Positions 61,105-64,000 of a DNA stretch of 64,000 nucleotides are shown one piece after another. Source of the stretch: Eopsaltria australis. Its lineage: Eukaryota; Chordata; Aves; Passeriformes; Petroicidae. The stretch's first letter is position 1. Each line of letters starts with the position of its first letter. The notes beneath the pieces are model-generated. The model saw only the letters and a list, made by a program, of their open reading frames with translations, searched no databases and was not told where the DNA came from. The stretch lies in contig JAVTVJ010000076.1 in the NCBI GenBank assembly GCA_034509425.1, positions 930,001-994,000 on the forward strand, read 5' to 3'. A program made the position numbers and the translations under genes.

Positions 61105-61120
61105 GTGATCACAGCATCAC
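60992..61120 (-). CDS. DDIAS: DDIAS exon 2, first coding exon (coding from 61104)
   Basis: Minus-strand acceptor TACTCGTTTCAG ending at 61121; donor AGGAG|GTATGT at 60992/60991. ATG at 61104-61102 starts MNSVQGLLAASVISIQNS, aligned with human MNRRRKFLLASVLALQNS (from memory), so the start is well supported despite a weak context. Encodes 37 residues plus two bases of Arg38, including C25 and C28 of the zinc ribbon. A two-codon frame (ATG CTG TGA at 61117-61109) lies just before the start. Confidence 0.85.
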
Positions 61121-61848
61121 CTGAAACGAGTAAGCCAAAATGGTTCAAAGAGTCCTCATTTTATGAGATGTTAATATTGACTGCTTTCAGTTGGGTTATT
61201 TTAACATATTGAACAGCAGTCTTCAGGAAATTATGATCTCTGTTTGAAAATAGAAATTCCATTAATTAAGTCTTTAAAAAGAAAAAAAAAAGGATGAAGT
61301 TATGTAATAAGAAGGAATGCTTATGGCATTTGCACACCACTGCAGATCATGCAAAGTCTCGCTTGCATTTAGGGATCTTTATTAGAATCATCCTTGGGCA
61401 CAGCACTGCAGCAAATCGCCTTCTAATTCTTTTCCTTAATTTAGAGTGAAGTCACAACATGGGGTTAAAAACTGAAATGATTCTGCACTTGTAATTCTGC
61501 AAACACTTCAACACCAATGACTTGCAAAGAATGCTCAGAAAATCTTGAAAAAGGCTCACAACAGCAACTATATTTGCTCTTGTATCATGACTTTAGTTCC
61601 TTGAGCTAAAGGGGCAGCTCCCGGTGTTTACTGCTGATTTCAACAGAGGCTATATGGATTTGACAAATAAATGATGAACTAAACATTTAAATAAATACAA
61701 ATTAATTTGGTTTCATTCAGTATTACTCTCCTGCAGATTTATTTTGGCTTTATTATACTGTATTGCCCAAAACATCAAGTTTGAGGAAACTTCCCCTATT
61801 TTAGACAACTTTTTTCTCAGCAGATCTTAGAAACATGTAGACAACAAC

Positions 61849-61975
61849 CATAGAATCCTGGAATGGTCTGGATTGGAAGGGACCTTAAGCATCATCTAGT
61901 TCCAGCCCCAATGCCATGGGCAGGGACACCTTCCACCAGACCAAGTTGATCGGAGCCTCATCCAATACCTCAAAT
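61849..61975 (-). mobile_element. CR1 LINE fragment
   Basis: CATAGAATCCTGGAATGG, TTGGAAGGGACCTTAAGCAT, CCATGGGCAGGGACACCTTC and CCACCAGACCAAGTTGATC: a short reverse-complement CR1 3' end. Confidence 0.93.
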
Positions 61976-62798
61976 CACAGAAGTTCCAACTTAACGGCCA
62001 AAATGTTCTCTACAGGTGAATTAAATGACTTCCTGATAGTACATATTTGCAAAAGCTCTTATTTCAGCTGTGGCTAAATATAAATCTCTCTTTGATATAA
62101 ACTGAAGAATAGGAAGTGAATTCCACATCTTCATCCCAAAACTCTCTCAGAGATGCAAAAGACCAGAGAGGTAAAGGAGACTCAAATAAGGCTTTTACAG
62201 GTTAAAATCCCCCCTCACTCAAGAATCAACAGTGATGTTTTGCTCATATTTTGCCACCAGAAAGTTAAACTTACAGGCTATTCCTTTGCCTTTTGGGACA
62301 CCTTTCTCAGCATTCTGGTAAAAACACTGTATCACTGAGTACTAGAAAAATATGAGTAACTAAACTCATTTCTCTGAGTAGTTCAGATGGGGAAAAAAGA
62401 TCTTAATCATCCCTACATCTGGAAAATAGAGGCAGAGAAAGGGAAAAGCTTTAACAGGGAGCCAAACAAAATGAGAAAAAGACATCTCTTCAGAACACAC
62501 ATATTAACTCATTTGACTCAGTACATTGAATGGTGCACACCCTCAACTCTTGCAAAAGGGAACTATTCTGTTTTAGCTACAAAGATTTTGTTTTAGTACA
62601 AGATAACAGTAAAAAGCACACGGAAAACACACCAATATATAGAAAAGGAGTAATAAAGTTAAGTCTGACTTTTTTATTGTCCAAAAAGGTGGGCTTGGAG
62701 AAACTAGTAGGTGCTTCATTCCCACCTGTTTTCAACTCAAAACTCTAGAAACAAAGTTTACAGTTTTTGTTACCTGCACTTTTAAAACACATTAAAAA

Positions 62799-62830
62799 CA
62801 CACACACACACAAAACAAAACCAAAAAAAA
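62799..62830. repeat. (CA)7 and A/C-rich microsatellite
   Basis: Seven CA units at 62799-62812, then CAAAACAAAACC-type sequence. Confidence 0.85.
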
Positions 62831-63292
62831 CGCCAAACGCACACCCCAGGAAACAGAGAACACTGCAAGTATTAAACTGAAATAGGGGAGATAAAGCACA
62901 GCATGTAAGTGCTCACAGAGGTTGTGCCAAGAGCAAACAGACTCAAGATCTCCACCTCTATTTCCCTTTGGAAGAAACACAGAACTCACTATCTGGAGGC
63001 AGACAACAGGAATCTTTTTTACTTGAACTTTTTGTATTAAACCGAGCAACCCAAACCTCAGGGCCGGGCCGGGGCAGCACGCAGCCCTGCCGGTGCCTCT
63101 GCCGCGCTCGCTGCCTTTCAGCGGCTCCCAGCGCGGTGCTGGTGCCCTCTGCTGATCCCGCCGCCTCGCTCTCTCGAAGGAAAAGCGAGCCACGGGCCGT
63201 TACCGCATCTCACAGCGCAGAAGTGAGCCCCGAGCCGCCCCGAGCTCCCCCGAGGCGGCAGCGAGCGGCCGCTGCGGTGCGGTGCCACTCAC

Positions 63293-63360
63293 CCGGGCGC
63301 GGGCCGCGCTCGGCGCGCTCAGGACGGGCCGGGCAGCGGCGCCATCGCGGCCTGAGGGCA
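63293..63360 (-). other. DDIAS: Proposed DDIAS non-coding exon 1 (5' end approximate)
   Basis: The minus-strand donor CCCGG|GTGAGT at 63293/63292 sits in the CpG island, upstream of the well-supported acceptor at 61121. The transcription start is not visible, so the right edge is a guess. A short uORF, ATG at 63345 to TGA at 63319 (eight codons), lies inside with a good context (G at -3, G at +4). Confidence 0.5.
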
Positions 63361-63827
63361 GCGCGGCAGGGCGGAAGTGCGGCCGCTGAGAGCCGCCACG
63401 GGGGCGGGGCGAGGCGGCGCTCAGCCAATCGCGACGCAGACCAGGGGGAGAGCGGCGCCGCTCGCCCAATCACAAAGCGAGAATGTCGGCCTCGGCCTCG
63501 CCCCCGCGCGGCTCCGAGCCGAGAGACGGGCTGGTCACGTGCCTCGGGCAGCCAATCGCTGCCTCCCCGCTGGGGCAGCGCGGCCGAAACACCTATGGGA
63601 GCCGCTCCAGCCAACCGCGGAGGTGCGCGCGAGCCAACGGCCGAGCGGCAGCCAATCGGAAGGCGCCGCTGTCCAGGCCCCGCCCCTGCACGTGTGGGGC
63701 TGGCCCCGCCCCCCGGGCCCCGCCGCTCCCCGCGGGGCAGCCCCGGGCGGGGGAGCCGGGCCCGGATAAAGCGGCGGGGCCGCCACCGCTCCTGCTGCTC
63801 CTGCTGCTGCTCCTGCTGCCCGCGGCG

Positions 63828-63953
63828 ATGCTGCGGCTCCTCCTGCTTCTGCCGCTCCTCGGCGCAGCCGGCGCCCTGCCCGCCCCGCTCCGCCGCCCCC
63901 GGAGCGCCTCGCTGCCCGCCGGCCCCTACCTGACGCGCTACCTGAGGCAGCAG
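63828..63953 (+). CDS. PRCP: PRCP exon 1, lysosomal Pro-X carboxypeptidase (partial)
   Basis: ATG at 63828 opens 42 codons ending at a donor, CAGCAG|GTGCGAG (63953/63954), in phase 0. The peptide starts with a signal sequence, MLRLLLLLPLLGAAGA, then a short proregion. It ends YLTRYLRQQ, which fits the human exon 1 end (YSVLYFQQK, just before VDHFGF; memory-based). PRCP is a family S28 serine protease that removes C-terminal residues after proline, for example from angiotensin II and alpha-MSH, and acts in lysosomes (family knowledge). The catalytic residues lie outside the window. Head-to-head placement with DDIAS matches other vertebrates. The start has G at -3. A Leu-coding CTG-rich run lies in frame just upstream without an ATG, so an extended product would need a non-AUG start. 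Confidence 0.85.
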
Positions 63954-64000
63954 GTGCGAGCCGGTCGTGTGGGGAGGGCGGGGAACGTTTCCTTGGGGAA

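Larger units (their letters stand above)
61121..63292. other. DDIAS intron 1 (5' UTR intron)
   Basis: About 2.2 kb between the proposed non-coding exon 1 and exon 2. It holds a CR1 fragment at 61849-61975 and a (CA)n tract near 62800. The donor side lies inside the CpG island. Confidence 0.6.
63050..64000. promoter_or_regulatory. Shared divergent DDIAS/PRCP CpG-island promoter
   Basis: Dense CpG from about 63050 to the window end, lying between minus-strand DDIAS and plus-strand PRCP. Visible motifs: CCAAT at 63425, 63466, 63552 and 63652; GC boxes near 63401, 63678 and 63703; an ETS-like GGAAGTG at 63373-63379; E-boxes CACGTG at 63536-63541 (as GTCACGTGCC) and 63689-63694; and a TATA-like GATAAA at 63765-63770. 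The last would place a PRCP start near 63790-63797. Motif occupancy is inference. Confidence 0.8.

Noticed and set aside
62968..63933. 321-codon plus-strand frame across the DDIAS/PRCP promoter
   Set aside because: It is Arg/Pro/Ala-rich CpG-island translation, and it reads the PRCP signal-peptide region in the wrong frame. The PRCP frame has a signal peptide and a proper donor.
1..64000. CRISPR arrays, operons, bacterial or phage systems
   Set aside because: Introns, CR1 LINEs and CpG islands show a vertebrate nuclear genome; no spaced direct-repeat array is present.

Overview
The window looks like a bird genome. Many 5'-truncated CR1 LINEs end in the avian-type 3' tail, introns are AT-leaning, and two sharp CpG islands mark promoters. 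The gene set and order match a known vertebrate neighbourhood (human 11q14), seen here in reverse: RAB30 on the plus strand, DDIAS on the minus strand, and the first exon of PRCP on the plus strand. I could not determine the species.

Layout. 1-1.7 kb: sequence left of the first CpG island, with a CR1 fragment and two well-spliced but apparently non-coding minus-strand exons, probably a divergent lncRNA. 1.74-3.4 kb: CpG island with the RAB30 promoter and a non-coding first exon that ends in a perfect donor at 2996/2997. 3-33.4 kb: RAB30 intron 1, with CR1 copies and simple repeats. 33.4-42.1 kb: four RAB30 coding exons that join exactly into a complete 203-residue Rab GTPase. 42.1-50.2 kb: a probable 8-kb RAB30 3' UTR with no CR1 copy that I could recognise. 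50.2-54.4 kb: the convergent RAB30/DDIAS intergenic gap. 54.4-63.3 kb: DDIAS, whose four coding exons reconstruct a 960-residue protein with a zinc-ribbon/OB-fold N-terminus. 63.05-64.0 kb: a second CpG island that serves as a shared, divergent DDIAS/PRCP promoter. 63.83-63.95 kb: PRCP exon 1, encoding the signal peptide; the rest of PRCP lies outside the window.

How the genes relate. They do not form a pathway. RAB30 is a Golgi Rab GTPase, DDIAS a nuclear/cytoplasmic DNA-damage-linked anti-apoptotic factor, and PRCP a lysosomal Pro-X carboxypeptidase. Their link is positional: RAB30 and DDIAS converge, and DDIAS and PRCP share a promoter with four CCAAT boxes and two CACGTG E-boxes.

I found no clearly undescribed biological system. 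The observations most worth checking are the non-coding exons antisense to the RAB30 promoter, the abrupt GC3 jump confined to one RAB30 exon, the CLEAR-like element in the DDIAS/PRCP promoter, the short uORFs in the predicted DDIAS leader, and a Pumilio element overlapping the distal RAB30 poly(A) signal.
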